Source of the DNA: Echinicola salinicaeni
GTDB lineage: Bacteria; Bacteroidota; Bacteroidia; Cytophagales; Cyclobacteriaceae
Reading direction: 5' to 3'
Assembly: GCF_014280965.1 (NCBI RefSeq)
Contig: NZ_JACODZ010000001.1
Span: 310,001 to 374,000 of the forward strand
DNA: 64,000 bases
The notes under the pieces: generated by a model
Seen by the model: the letters and a program-made list of their open reading frames with translations, nothing else
Databases searched by the model: none
Told to the model about the DNA's origin: nothing
In this document: positions 9,401 to 17,622 of the stretch, in pieces
Numbering within the stretch: the stretch's first letter is position 1
How the letters are laid out: every line of letters starts with the position of its first letter
Made by a program: the position numbers and the translations under genes

Positions 9401-9615
9401 TGATTCCATTGATACTTGCTACCGGAGCTGGTGCCATAGGTAACCGAACTATTGGTGCTTCAGCCATGGGGGGAATGTTGTTTGGGACCGTTTTTGGGGT
9501 AATTATTGTCCCCGGTCTGTACTATATTTTTGCCAAGCTTGCCGATGGCAGACAGCTGATCCAAGATGAAGACGAAGTTCCATTAACAGAAGAATATGAT
9601 CATGAAAATGTTTGA
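6448..9615 (+). CDS. RND multidrug efflux pump, HAE1 (AcrB/MexB) family
   Basis: Inner-membrane proton-driven exporter of 1055 residues, the normal length for HAE1 pumps. It begins with FQKFIHRPVFAIVISVLIVFVGSLSIKQLPISQFPQIAP, the standard TM1 and entry. The proton-relay Asp pair is present in GIVVDDAIVVVEAV (D408 and D409) and the relay Lys in GLLGKNAVLIVEF (K940). Two large periplasmic loops and 12 helices fit the family. The gene overlaps the outer-membrane channel gene by 20 bp if that starts at 9596, so the tripartite pump is translated as a coupled set. Probable substrates are hydrophobic toxins, dyes or bile-like compounds, by family analogy only. No local repressor gene is visible. 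Confidence 0.97.
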   Translation: MFQKFIHRPVFAIVISVLIVFVGSLSIKQLPISQFPQIAPTSVNIFIAYPGSSADVLVKSTLITLENSINGVQGMRYMATDATSAGEATLRVIFEPGTDPNQAVIRVKTRVDQVMPLLPELVQREGVVITPIQPSMLMYVNLYSKDKSLDEKFLYNYANVKMIPEINRIKGVAKAQILGSRRYAMRVWLNPDRMRAYDISVDEVMEALQEQSIVGRPGRLGRSSGMKAQSLEYVLTYKGRYNEPEQYENVIIRANTEGESIHLKDIGKVELGSEFFDIYSNLDGKPSAAIVLKQNYGSNASDVIEEVKNKVEEMKASFPPGMDYNISYDVSKFLDASIEQVIHTLRDAFILVALVVFIFLGDWRSTLIPILAVPVSLIGAFFVIQFFGLSINLVTLFALVLAIGIVVDDAIVVVEAVHAKMEEMPQLTPYQAVKRVLGEISGAIIAITMVMVSVFLPISFMSGPVGTFYRQFSITMASAIVISALIALTLTPVLCAMLLKNHHGHEKKGNFLTKALDSFNSGFDKLTGRYVALLKRIVNRRWLTFAILLAFGAGIVYENHILPSGFIPSEDQGTIYAIIQTPPGATLERTNQVAHRLMEVCEEIDGVESVSSLAGYEIMTEGRGSNAGTCLINLKPWSEREHSVKEIMEKLEEESKGLGAIVEFFEPPAIPGFGSSGGFSMRLLDQTTETDYQEFDKINKQFMDDLGKRPELTGLFTFFAANYPQYELEIDNELAMQKGVSIGDAMENLNILIGSTYEQGFIKFGRFFKVYVQSDPKFRRLPSDVLNLYVKNDHGEMVPYSAFMKLKKTQGPNEVTRFNMYNSAAIRGLPAKGYTTADAIQAIREVAEQTLPKDYDIAWEGLSYDESNRGNEALYVFLVVLVFVYFVLAAQYESFIIPLAVVTSLPVGVFGSFLLLKLMGLDNDIYAQIGLIMLIGLLGKNAVLIVEFAVQKRQEGATILNSAIEGAKVRFRPILMTSFAFIAGLIPLILATGAGAIGNRTIGASAMGGMLFGTVFGVIIVPGLYYIFAKLADGRQLIQDEDEVPLTEEYDHENV

Positions 9616-11041
9616 TAGAATCATAAAAATAAGCCTGGGAGTGGTTTGCTTGGTACTGATGGTGTCAGCATGTAAGACCCCTTCTCTTGTCGAAAGAAAA
9701 GTCAATAAAAATATTCCTGTGAGCTTTAATGACTCGCAGGATACCACCAATACTGCTGAAATAAGCTGGGAGGACTATTTTACAGATCCTTATCTGAATG
9801 CCCTAATAGATACTGCACTGAAAAACAATCAGGAGTTAAATATCATCTTACAGGAGATAGAGGTGGCCAAGAATGAAGTTAAGGCCAGAAAAGGGGAATA
9901 TTTGCCTTTTGTGGATATCAAAGCAGGGGCCGGGACTGAAAAAGTAGGGAGATATACCAGTCAGGGAGCCAATGATGCCAATACTGAGATCAAGCCTGGA
10001 AAGGAAATGCCAGATCCTTTATCTGATTATCTGATAGGGGCTTTTGCAACTTGGGAAGTGGATATTTGGCATAAACTTAGAAATGCCAAGAAGTCTGCCT
10101 TATCAAGGTATTTGGCCACTGTGGAAGGAAGAAACTTCATGGTAACTAACCTGATTTCAGAACTGGCCAATTCCTATTATGAATTATTGGCCTTGGATAA
10201 GCAGTTGGAAATTGTCAATCAGAATATTGAGATCCAAAGCAATGCATTGGAGATCGTAAGGTTGCAAAAAACAGCAGCAAAGGTAACAGAATTGGCTGTC
10301 CGTAAATTTGAGGCAGAGGTTTACCATACTAGAAGCTTGAAATTTGACATTCAGCAAAAGATTATCGAAACGGAGAATGAAATCAATTTCTTGGTGGGTA
10401 GATATCCTCAGCCAGTAAAAAGAAGCAGTAAAGAGTTGGGTACTTTGGTGCCTGATAATGTTTATGCAGGAGTGCCGGCTCAGTTGTTGGAAAATCGACC
10501 TGATATCAAACAGGCTGAACTGGAATTAGCTGCAGCTGATTTGGACGTAAAGGTGGCCAAGGCCAGGTTCTATCCTTCCTTGGGGATTTCGGCAGGAGTA
10601 GGTTTTCAGGCCTTCAATCCTTCCCATTTGATCACCACGCCAGAATCCCTTATATATTCTATTGTAGGAGATCTATCTTCTCCATTGATCAACAGAAATG
10701 CGATCAAGGCAGATTATAAAAGCGCCAACGCAAAACAGATTCAGGCTGTCTTCGAATACGAGCAAACCGTTTTGAAGGCCTATATAGAGGTGGCAAATCA
10801 GTTGTCCAAAATAGGCAATCTTGAGAAGAGCTATGGTTTGAAGGCGAAGGAAGTAGAGGCGCTTACGCAATCAATTGATATTTCCAATGATCTCTTCAGG
10901 TCAGCAAGAGCTGATTATATGGAGGTGTTATTGACCCAAAGAGATGCTTTGGAGTCCAGATTTGATTTGGTAGAAACACAAATGCAGCAATTGAACGCTT
11001 TTGTGAAAATGTACCAAGCCTTAGGTGGTGGCTGGAATTAA
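9596..11041 (+). CDS. TolC/NodT-family outer-membrane efflux lipoprotein
   Basis: Outer-membrane channel of the tripartite RND pump, 481 residues. The lipobox VSAC (Cys26) shows it is a lipoprotein, as in the NodT/OprM group. The mature part opens with the usual WEDYFTDPYLNALIDTALKNNQELNIILQEIEVAKNEV pattern. Internal repeats of long helices and the LLENRPDIKQAELELAAADLDVKVAKARFYPSL signature are seen near residue 300. The start overlaps the pump gene; ATGs at 9602 and 9608 are alternatives that keep the signal peptide. The operon ends at a strong hairpin at 11111. Confidence 0.94.
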   Translation: MIMKMFDRIIKISLGVVCLVLMVSACKTPSLVERKVNKNIPVSFNDSQDTTNTAEISWEDYFTDPYLNALIDTALKNNQELNIILQEIEVAKNEVKARKGEYLPFVDIKAGAGTEKVGRYTSQGANDANTEIKPGKEMPDPLSDYLIGAFATWEVDIWHKLRNAKKSALSRYLATVEGRNFMVTNLISELANSYYELLALDKQLEIVNQNIEIQSNALEIVRLQKTAAKVTELAVRKFEAEVYHTRSLKFDIQQKIIETENEINFLVGRYPQPVKRSSKELGTLVPDNVYAGVPAQLLENRPDIKQAELELAAADLDVKVAKARFYPSLGISAGVGFQAFNPSHLITTPESLIYSIVGDLSSPLINRNAIKADYKSANAKQIQAVFEYEQTVLKAYIEVANQLSKIGNLEKSYGLKAKEVEALTQSIDISNDLFRSARADYMEVLLTQRDALESRFDLVETQMQQLNAFVKMYQALGGGWN

Positions 11042-11110
11042 TTCATTTGATTCCAGCAAATAAAAGAGCAATGTAAAAGGTTAATAATTATAGACTTACT
11101 AAATAAGGTG

Positions 11111-11148
11111 AAATCCTCAAGGCCTTTGGCTTTGAGGATTTTTTTTGA
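11111..11148 (+). terminator. Intrinsic terminator of the RND efflux operon
   Basis: A 14-bp stem (left arm AAATCCTCAAGGCC, right arm GGCTTTGAGGATTT, one G-T wobble) with a 3-nt loop, followed by a run of T. It lies 70 bp after the channel gene and 58 bp beyond the end of the convergent MutS-like gene. Confidence 0.9.
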
Positions 11149-11205
11149 TAGGGAAAGGAAAACAAACGACTATGAAATCTATATGAAAGATTTTAAAAAT
11201 AAGGT

Positions 11206-13050
11206 CTAAAATTGTTCTATAATTTCAATTCCTGCATTTTTCATTAATTCACTTGCATTAAAATCTTTACATATTCCTTCCTCTAATTTATAAGTAAAAG
11301 ACAATTCTTCATTGCACAAAGAACTATTAAAACTATAATTACTTATCATATTATGCGAAGAAACCAATTGAGCTAATTCTAAATCATGGGTAGAAATCAA
11401 TCCAGTTGCCCCAAGCCTTTTAAGTTGCTTAATTAAAGAATAACCGCCTTTGTTGCGGTCCTTGGAATTAGTGCCCTTGAACAATTCATCTAGCAAGAAG
11501 AATACGGGCTCATCGGATTTTATTTTATCCAGTAAGGTGGTGATTCTTTGTAATTCAGCATAAAAAGAAGATACTCCTTCTTCTAAGTCATCTTTTATTC
11601 TCATACTGGAAAATAGCCTAAATGGATAAATTTCAGCACTGCTTGCGCAGCAGGGGGCACCCATTAGCCCTAATATTAAGTTAGTGCCAATTGCACGAAG
11701 GAAGGTACTTTTTCCAGCCATATTAGAACCTGTTATCATGGCGATTTGACCTTCTTCTAAATTAAAATTATTATTAACTCTTTTACTTTCTTTTAATAAA
11801 GGGTGTCCCAGATTTTTAAATTTTAAGGTGGTTAGACTTTTGTTGATTATTGGAAAATTAAAATTTGGATTGGCGTACGAAAATCCAGCTAAGCTACTAA
11901 TTGCCTCTACTTGAGCTATTGACTCTTCCCATTGTTTTATATGGTTTTTGTTTTTCTTCCTCCATGCTTCAATTTGAAGCAGAAAGTATACATCCAAAAA
12001 GAAGATGTAGTTGAATAAGATATACATATAATTGGCTCCAATAGATTGGCCTTTTGCACCTCTCAATCTAAACTTCGTTAATAAGTTGATGAGAATCTTT
12101 ATTTCCTTATTGGCATTATAGTCTTTATCTTTCAAGGAAAGCGTATAAGATTTCATCAGAGAAGATGAAAATGTTTTTTGATTAATGACTGATATAAGCC
12201 TATGATAGGAGGCTAACAGATTGACAATTGTAAAACTATGAGAAACATTTTTTTCAGCTGTAGGTCTAAGCCTATTAAGAAATAAAGTATTGATGAATAA
12301 TATACCTGAAGTCAGCCAAAGGCCTTTTATTTCTCCAAGTGAAACGAGATGATAAAAGAAATATCCCAGGGAAAAAACAGTTATAATTGAAAGAATAAGG
12401 GCAAGACCAATTAGGAACATTTTCTTTGAAAGGAGATGATTATCAATGTTTATCCAATCAGTAAGATGTTTCTTTTCCGGAACTTCTTCATTGGGCTCCA
12501 TCCCCGAAGCGTTTAAAGACTGACGCCAGTCAATTTCAATCAACATTTCTTGTATCAGTTTTTGCCTCTCCTGAATCTCATTGGGTGATGCAGGAGTCAA
12601 CATCCAATGTATAAGTATTTCTTTTCCTCTCTCAGTTGTGGTTCGGTTCAATAATTTGAATAAGGAATGTGTACCGAATAAGTCCATATCTTGACTGTAA
12701 TCATGACTTGAAGACACGTTAGTATTTGGTGCTTTTATTTGATTGAGTTTGTTTTCGCATCTTAAAATTTCTTCCTCATTGATCTTAATAAGGTTGGTTT
12801 TAAAAGTGCAGTTCTTTTCTTGGTTTTGAAAGTGCTTTAAGGTGAAAATATAAAGAGCCGTAAACACTGCAAGGACAATAACTAATGAGATAATCATTCT
12901 TTCATTAGCAAGATACAGTGAAGAAATAAGTCCCATTATAAACACAATTAACCTAATGAGACTTATTCTTTTTAATTGCACTGCTATTTCATTAGAGGCT
13001 TGTTTATATATGGATAATTTGTTCTGGAATTCATCTTTTGGAAAAGTCAT
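11206..13050 (-). CDS. Membrane-anchored MutS-like ATPase (MutS core and ATPase domains only)
   Basis: A 614-residue protein whose C-terminal 175 residues are a MutS-type ABC ATPase: Walker A GSNMAGKST (441-449), Walker B FFLLDELFKGT (about 517-527) and the STHD switch near 553. It lacks the mismatch-recognition domain (no FxE motif) and starts directly with hydrophobic segments. Two helices lie near residues 30-75 and two more near 210-265, so it is probably membrane-bound. This architecture recurs in Bacteroidota as a MutS-related protein; it is not the housekeeping MutS and its role is not established. It is preceded by a 119-bp gap after the kinase gene and faces the RND operon convergently. 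Classification as a MutS-family ATPase is firm; a DNA repair role is not implied. Confidence 0.85.
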   Translation of the reverse strand: MTFPKDEFQNKLSIYKQASNEIAVQLKRISLIRLIVFIMGLISSLYLANERMIISLVIVLAVFTALYIFTLKHFQNQEKNCTFKTNLIKINEEEILRCENKLNQIKAPNTNVSSSHDYSQDMDLFGTHSLFKLLNRTTTERGKEILIHWMLTPASPNEIQERQKLIQEMLIEIDWRQSLNASGMEPNEEVPEKKHLTDWINIDNHLLSKKMFLIGLALILSIITVFSLGYFFYHLVSLGEIKGLWLTSGILFINTLFLNRLRPTAEKNVSHSFTIVNLLASYHRLISVINQKTFSSSLMKSYTLSLKDKDYNANKEIKILINLLTKFRLRGAKGQSIGANYMYILFNYIFFLDVYFLLQIEAWRKKNKNHIKQWEESIAQVEAISSLAGFSYANPNFNFPIINKSLTTLKFKNLGHPLLKESKRVNNNFNLEEGQIAMITGSNMAGKSTFLRAIGTNLILGLMGAPCCASSAEIYPFRLFSSMRIKDDLEEGVSSFYAELQRITTLLDKIKSDEPVFFLLDELFKGTNSKDRNKGGYSLIKQLKRLGATGLISTHDLELAQLVSSHNMISNYSFNSSLCNEELSFTYKLEEGICKDFNASELMKNAGIEIIEQF

Positions 13051-13169
13051 AAAAAATGTTTGAAGAGTTTGATTTTAACCTTTTTGAAAACTGAAAACAA
13101 AATACATTATTCAAGCGATTGGAAAAAATATTGATAAGGGTAGATTTAATAGCCCTTTTAAATTATCGC

Positions 13170-14534
13170 CTACCCTAATCCCCGCTGGAAATGCAGTGAA
13201 AAAACCGTTTTAACCTGTGGTTTGGATTTGATCTCTATATTACCATGATGCAGCTTCATGATATGCTTCGATAGGCTCAGCCCAATACCTGATCCGTCTT
13301 TTTTGGTGGTGTAAAAGGGTACAAAGATTTTTTGGAGCATACTTGGGGAAATCCCGGGGCCATTATCAGTGACCCTCAGTGCGACCCGGCCTGACTCATC
13401 CTTCTCTCCTGATAATTCAATCTGCCCATTGTCCTGATCAGCCAGTGAATGAATGGCGTTTTTGATCAAGTTGAGCAGGACTAGGCTGATTAACTTTTCA
13501 TCTGCATAGACCTCTAATTCCTTAGGGGTAATGGCCGTTTTGAAGGAAATCTTCTCTACGCCATCTTCTTGGCTGACCAGTATCCTTACCGTTTCGAATA
13601 GTGTTTGAACATTTAGGAGTTTTTTATCAGGCTCAGGGATTTTGGTCAAGGTCCTGTAAGAATTGGTGAATTTAATGAGGTTGTTCCCTTGGTAATTGAT
13701 GGTGTCCAAAGCTTTAACCGTTTGCTTTACTTTTTCTTGGGTGATTGATGCAGGTTTGACCAATTCACCATTTTTATTGAAATATCGCAAAAGGGTTTCA
13801 GATAAAGAGGTGATTGGGGCTACGGAGTTCATGATTTCATGGGTCAAGACCCTGATCAAGCGTTGCCAAGATTCTACTTCCTGGTTGTCCAATTCTTTGT
13901 GGATATTCTGAATGACTACGATAAGCATCTTTTTCCCTTTTATGATCAGTTCATTGGCTTTGACGGTTAGGTGGATGCTTTCCCGTTCATTGGGTATTTG
14001 GATCAATTTCTGGTCGAAACTTTGTTGCTTTTCAAGGGAATGAAAAAGGTTTTCGCTGATAGGTTGGAGTTGCTGGATATGGCTAAGGTGCTGATGATTC
14101 AGCAATTGTTTGGCTTTTCTGTTTGAATCAATGATATGCCCAGTTTCATTCAAAACGAGAATGCCCGTTTCTGCCTCTTCTAGAATGGTTTGATAATATT
14201 GCTCCTGTTCTTGGATGTTGATTTTGGCTTCTTGCAGCAGGTTGTTTACCCTGTTTAAGCTGGTGTTAAGCTCCCGGATGGAGGGTGTTTTAATGTTATA
14301 AGGAAAGTTGATGGTTGAGTCATTATTTTCCATTGCATCGAAAAAATAAGCTATTTTTCGGTTGGTTTTGTTCAAAAACCGGATCAGCCAAATCGTTTGA
14401 AAAAGAATGATGGCAGCAATGTATATGCTCAAGGTATATTCGCCTTTAAGATAAAGATGGGCAAATAAAAGTGAGGAGAATAGGAGTAGGAGCACCCTAA
14501 GGCAGATTTGAAAGTAGAGGTGTTTACTGGCCAT
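13170..14534 (-). CDS. Sensor histidine kinase, NtrY-like (2 TM, PAS, HisKA, HATPase)
   Basis: Inner-membrane kinase of 454 residues. Two N-terminal helices (about 7-27 and 34-54) have almost no periplasmic loop. A PAS-like segment (QTILEEAETGILVLNETGHIIDSNRKAKQLL) follows a coiled coil. The H-box RVLTHEIMNSVAPI carries phospho-acceptor H232. N-box LLNLIKNAIHSL (N359), DNGPGI (D390) and GSGIGLSLSKHI complete the ATPase domain. It lies just downstream of, and probably co-transcribed with, a sigma-54 response regulator (35 bp gap), which is its likely partner. The very short extracytoplasmic loop suggests that it senses membrane or cytoplasmic signals rather than a periplasmic ligand. Confidence 0.93.
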   Translation of the reverse strand: MASKHLYFQICLRVLLLLFSSLLFAHLYLKGEYTLSIYIAAIILFQTIWLIRFLNKTNRKIAYFFDAMENNDSTINFPYNIKTPSIRELNTSLNRVNNLLQEAKINIQEQEQYYQTILEEAETGILVLNETGHIIDSNRKAKQLLNHQHLSHIQQLQPISENLFHSLEKQQSFDQKLIQIPNERESIHLTVKANELIIKGKKMLIVVIQNIHKELDNQEVESWQRLIRVLTHEIMNSVAPITSLSETLLRYFNKNGELVKPASITQEKVKQTVKALDTINYQGNNLIKFTNSYRTLTKIPEPDKKLLNVQTLFETVRILVSQEDGVEKISFKTAITPKELEVYADEKLISLVLLNLIKNAIHSLADQDNGQIELSGEKDESGRVALRVTDNGPGISPSMLQKIFVPFYTTKKDGSGIGLSLSKHIMKLHHGNIEIKSKPQVKTVFSLHFQRGLG

Positions 14535-14569
14535 GATCAGTGTAGCTTGCAGTTTAAATTAATGAAAAA

Positions 14570-15940
14570 TCAAAGACCATAGCGTTTGGTCTTGTTATAG
14601 AGGGTCTGTCTGCTGACTCCCAACTGTTCGGCCGCAGCAGTGTAATTCCCTTGGTGTCGGGACAGTGCATTGGCAATCATATCCCGTTCCATCTCTTCCA
14701 AGGTCATTTCCAGTTCATTCAGTGCGGGATGTGACCGTTGTTTTAGTAGAATATCTTCCCCCTGGAGGATGTCGCCTTCACATAAAATCACACTTCGTTC
14801 GATGGTATGCTGGAGCTCTCGAATATTTCCCGGCCAGCTATATTCCATGAGCTTTTTCTGGGCATTTTTATGTATGCTTAGCTGACCTTTCCCATACTTG
14901 GAGCTGTATTTTTGGGTAAAAAAGTCTGCTAATAATAAGATGTCCTCTCCCCGCTCTCGAAGTGGTGGTACTTCGATATGAATGGTATTGATACGGTAAA
15001 GTAAATCTTCCCTAAAGTCTCCGGTGTTCACCATTTCGTCCAGATGACTATTGGTAGCACAGATCAAGCGGATATCTATGGGGATAGGCTTATTGCTGCC
15101 TACTTTCACGACTTCCCTGTTTTGAAGGGTGCTGAGCAATTTAGATTGTAAGGGGTAGGAAAGATTGCCAATCTCATCCAAAAATAAAGTACCTCTATTG
15201 GCCGCCTCGAATTTGCCGGTTCTGTCTTCTTTGGCATCGGTAAAAGATCCTTTTGCATGGCCAAAGAGCTCACTTTCAAAAAGGTTTTCCTGAATAGACC
15301 CCATGTCCACACCCACAAATACTTCACTGGCCCTTGGTGAGTTTCTGTGAATTTCTTGGGCAATTAATTCTTTTCCGGTGCCATTTTCACCAGTGATCAG
15401 GACATTGGCGGTGGTTTGGGCCACTTTTCTTACGACGGAGAGCATACGCTCCACGGCAGGTGATTTTCCTATAATGCTTTGTTCATTTTTGTTGATCAGG
15501 CTTCTTAAGTTGGCCTGATCTTTTTTTAGGTTGTCCACTTCCTTTCGGGATTGTCCCAATTGGCAGGCGGAACGCAAGGTGGCCAGCAGCTTTTGGTTGT
15601 CCCAAGGTTTGAGGACAAAATCTACTGCACCTTCTTTTAGTGACTTGATCGCCAGGTCCATGTCTCCATAGGCGGTGATCATGATCACAGGAAGTTCAGG
15701 AGCTTTGGCCTTGATTTGTCTCAACCAGAAAAGCCCTTCATTGCCTGTGTTGATTTCTGCAGAAAAGTTCATGTCCAATAAAACCGCATCATAGCTGGGA
15801 AGGTCCACCAATCCTGTGATTTTGTTGGGGTTGGATATGGTGGTGATGCTTGCATATTCTCCCTCCAGAAGAAGCTCCAAAGCATTCAATACCGACTTAT
15901 TATCATCTACGATTAAGATTTTTCCTTCCATGGTATCCAT
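14570..15940 (-). CDS. NtrC-family sigma-54-dependent response regulator
   Basis: A 456-residue activator. Its receiver domain (acidic pocket D12 and D13, phospho-site D56, late Lys in FVLKPW) is followed by an AAA+ domain with Walker A GENGTGKE. A Fis-type helix-turn-helix closes the protein (NYTAAAEQLGVSRQTLYNKTKRYGL). The sigma-54 contact loop reads GSFTDA instead of the classical GAFTGA; the Asp variant also occurs in functional family members, so it may still activate. It is transcribed divergently from an HlyD/ABC/FtsX export cluster, its most likely target. A palindrome in the shared gap could be its binding site. An internal ATG three codons in is an alternative start. Confidence 0.95.
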   Translation of the reverse strand: MDTMEGKILIVDDNKSVLNALELLLEGEYASITTISNPNKITGLVDLPSYDAVLLDMNFSAEINTGNEGLFWLRQIKAKAPELPVIMITAYGDMDLAIKSLKEGAVDFVLKPWDNQKLLATLRSACQLGQSRKEVDNLKKDQANLRSLINKNEQSIIGKSPAVERMLSVVRKVAQTTANVLITGENGTGKELIAQEIHRNSPRASEVFVGVDMGSIQENLFESELFGHAKGSFTDAKEDRTGKFEAANRGTLFLDEIGNLSYPLQSKLLSTLQNREVVKVGSNKPIPIDIRLICATNSHLDEMVNTGDFREDLLYRINTIHIEVPPLRERGEDILLLADFFTQKYSSKYGKGQLSIHKNAQKKLMEYSWPGNIRELQHTIERSVILCEGDILQGEDILLKQRSHPALNELEMTLEEMERDMIANALSRHQGNYTAAAEQLGVSRQTLYNKTKRYGL

Positions 15941-15991
15941 CTATTTAAGCAATATCCAAAACTAGGAATAATGCGCAATCGATAAGATCAG

Positions 15992-16010
15992 GTGTCAAAT
16001 ATTTTGACAC
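15992..16010. promoter_or_regulatory. Palindromic site, probable enhancer for the NtrC-like regulator
   Basis: Perfect 8-bp arms GTGTCAAA and TTTGACAC around TAT, with a further TTTGTCA half-site just after. It lies about 90 bp upstream of the sigma-54-like element at 16097, the usual enhancer distance for NtrC-type activators. The assignment to this regulator is inference. Confidence 0.5.
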
Positions 16011-16096
16011 TATTTTGTCAATAAATTTTACATAAAACCAATTTTTGATAAAGGGAAGGCTTGTTAGTTGGTTGATCGTTAGTTGTTTATGTTTTT

Positions 16097-16112
16097 TGGC
16101 ATGCCGATGGAA
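16097..16112 (+). promoter_or_regulatory. Partial sigma-54 (-24/-12) promoter candidate for the export cluster
   Basis: TGGCATG matches the -24 box in six of seven positions. The -12 part reads TGGAA, where consensus TTGCA would be expected, so it is an imperfect match. Its place downstream of the palindrome supports it. It lies about 150 bp before the adaptor start. Confidence 0.3.
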
Positions 16113-16264
16113 TATAGGGCGGTAAGATTTGGTGAGGGCAATGATAATAAAGCATCAACTGACTATTTTTTTGAGTTCATCCAGAAAGCGGTTTTACAGT
16201 AGAGTTTGCCGTTTTCTTGGGTGAATATATTTAGAAAAGGAGTTTAATTGGAAACCAATGCATA

Positions 16265-17515
16265 ATGGACAGGAAGATTGAGAAGAAGAAAGGACTAAGG
16301 CCCAAGCATATTTTTGTGGGACTGGGTAGTTTGTTGTTTCTGGGCATGCTGCTGATGCTGTTATTTGGCAGTTCCGCATCGACCTATCGCGCCAATAAGG
16401 CGAATATGAGCATTGCCACTGTGGTTTCGGGTGATTTTGATGATTATATCAATATTTCCGGTCAGGTGAAGCCTATTAGTACCTATTATTTACATGCATA
16501 TGAAGGAGGGAGGATTGTAGAAAAATACTTGGAAGAAGGGGCTTTGGTGAAGGAAGGCGATACGATCATGAAATTGGAAAACAGGAATCTTCATATGGAA
16601 ATTCTCAATGTGGAGGCTGATTTTGTTTCCAAGCAAAATGATTTAAGGCAAACTAAATTTAATTTTGAATCTGATATGGTCATCAGTGAGACCAATAAAA
16701 TAGAGGCGCAATACCATTTGAGAAAGGCGAAGAGGAATTACGAACAAGAGCAATATATGTTTGACCGCAATCTTATTTCAAAGGAAGAGTATATCGAAGC
16801 AAAGGAGAATTATGAATTGGCCCTAAAAAAGATGGAGGTGAGCAGAATAAAATCCCAACAAGATTCGCTGGCCAAGCTGAATACTATTAAAGATTTAGAT
16901 GCTGATTTAGCTCGGATGAAAAGAACCTTGGATATGGTTTACGAACGGTTGGATAACCTTCATGTAAAAGCGCCTGTAGCGGGGCAGTTGGCCATGCTTC
17001 AAGGTGAAAATGGACAGCAAGTTGCTGCTGGAAATCCTATTGCGCAAATTCACGATCTTTCTGATTATAAAGTAGAATCATGGATAGATGAACATTATAT
17101 CGATCGTATCACGGCTTTTTTGAAAGGTCGGATTCGCAAAAATGACAGTACTTATGCATTGCAGATCAAAAAGATCTATCCCGAAGTAAAAGAAGGGAAG
17201 TTCAAGGTGGATATGCATTTTTCCGGTGATAAACCTGCTCTTATCAGGAATGGACAAAGTTATTATATCAATTTGGAATTGGGGGATCCCGAAAAGGCAT
17301 TGCTATTGCCAAAGGGAGCCTTTTTTCAAAGTTCCGGTGGGCAATGGGTCTATGTGCTGGATCCTTCTGGAGAATTCGCCTATAAGAGAAATATTAAAAT
17401 CGGTAAGCAAAATCCCAAGTACTATGAGGTGTTAGAAGGTTTAGCAATTGGAGAAAAAGTGATTATTTCGGGCTATGAAGCCTTTGGGGACAATGAGCGA
17501 TTGGTGTTGGAGTGA
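16265..17515 (+). CDS. HlyD/MacA-type periplasmic adaptor of an ABC export system
   Basis: Adaptor of 416 residues with one N-terminal membrane anchor (about residues 15-37). A lipoyl half motif follows (YYLHAYEGGRIVEKYLEEGALVKEGDTIMKL), then a long coiled-coil hairpin (about 105-225, rich in Lys, Glu and Gln), and the second lipoyl half (VKAPVAGQLAMLQGENGQQVAAGNPIAQI). The C-terminal beta domains end in the usual GLAIGEKVIISGYEAF. It begins the cluster that encodes a MacB/LolD-type ATPase and FtsX permeases, so it probably works with them to export a molecule or signal across the envelope. The divergent two-component genes probably regulate it. The cargo is unknown. Confidence 0.9.
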   Translation: MDRKIEKKKGLRPKHIFVGLGSLLFLGMLLMLLFGSSASTYRANKANMSIATVVSGDFDDYINISGQVKPISTYYLHAYEGGRIVEKYLEEGALVKEGDTIMKLENRNLHMEILNVEADFVSKQNDLRQTKFNFESDMVISETNKIEAQYHLRKAKRNYEQEQYMFDRNLISKEEYIEAKENYELALKKMEVSRIKSQQDSLAKLNTIKDLDADLARMKRTLDMVYERLDNLHVKAPVAGQLAMLQGENGQQVAAGNPIAQIHDLSDYKVESWIDEHYIDRITAFLKGRIRKNDSTYALQIKKIYPEVKEGKFKVDMHFSGDKPALIRNGQSYYINLELGDPEKALLLPKGAFFQSSGGQWVYVLDPSGEFAYKRNIKIGKQNPKYYEVLEGLAIGEKVIISGYEAFGDNERLVLE

Positions 17516-17554
17516 GGATCAGGGGGAGGGAAGACGGAGGACTGGAGACGGAAG
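17513..17554. repeat. Purine-rich GGAAGACGGAGG-type repeat, copy 1
   Basis: Starts at the stop of the adaptor gene as TGAGGAT then AGGG and continues with GGAAGACGGAGG and GGAGACGGAAG. A related copy begins at the stop of the four-helix-bundle remnant (17974), so the two copies bracket that gene. Confidence 0.55.
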
Positions 17555-17622
17555 TTTGAAGAAACAGGTTTTAATATCTATAGGGGACTAAACCTTGTTC
17601 TTAACTTTTAAAACAGAATAGT

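Larger units (their letters stand above)
15941..16264. other. Divergent regulatory gap between response regulator and HlyD adaptor
   Basis: A 324-bp gap without a gene. It holds a 19-bp palindrome (15992-16010) followed by a related half-site TTTGTCA, a repeated GTTAGTTG motif near 16060-16090, and a partial sigma-54 promoter match at 16097. No RNA gene is evident. Confidence 0.6.

Noticed and set aside
13137-13178. Inverted repeat AGGGTAG/CTACCCT near the kinase stop as a terminator
   Set aside because: The stem includes the stop codon, is interrupted, and lacks a convincing T-run; too weak to list.
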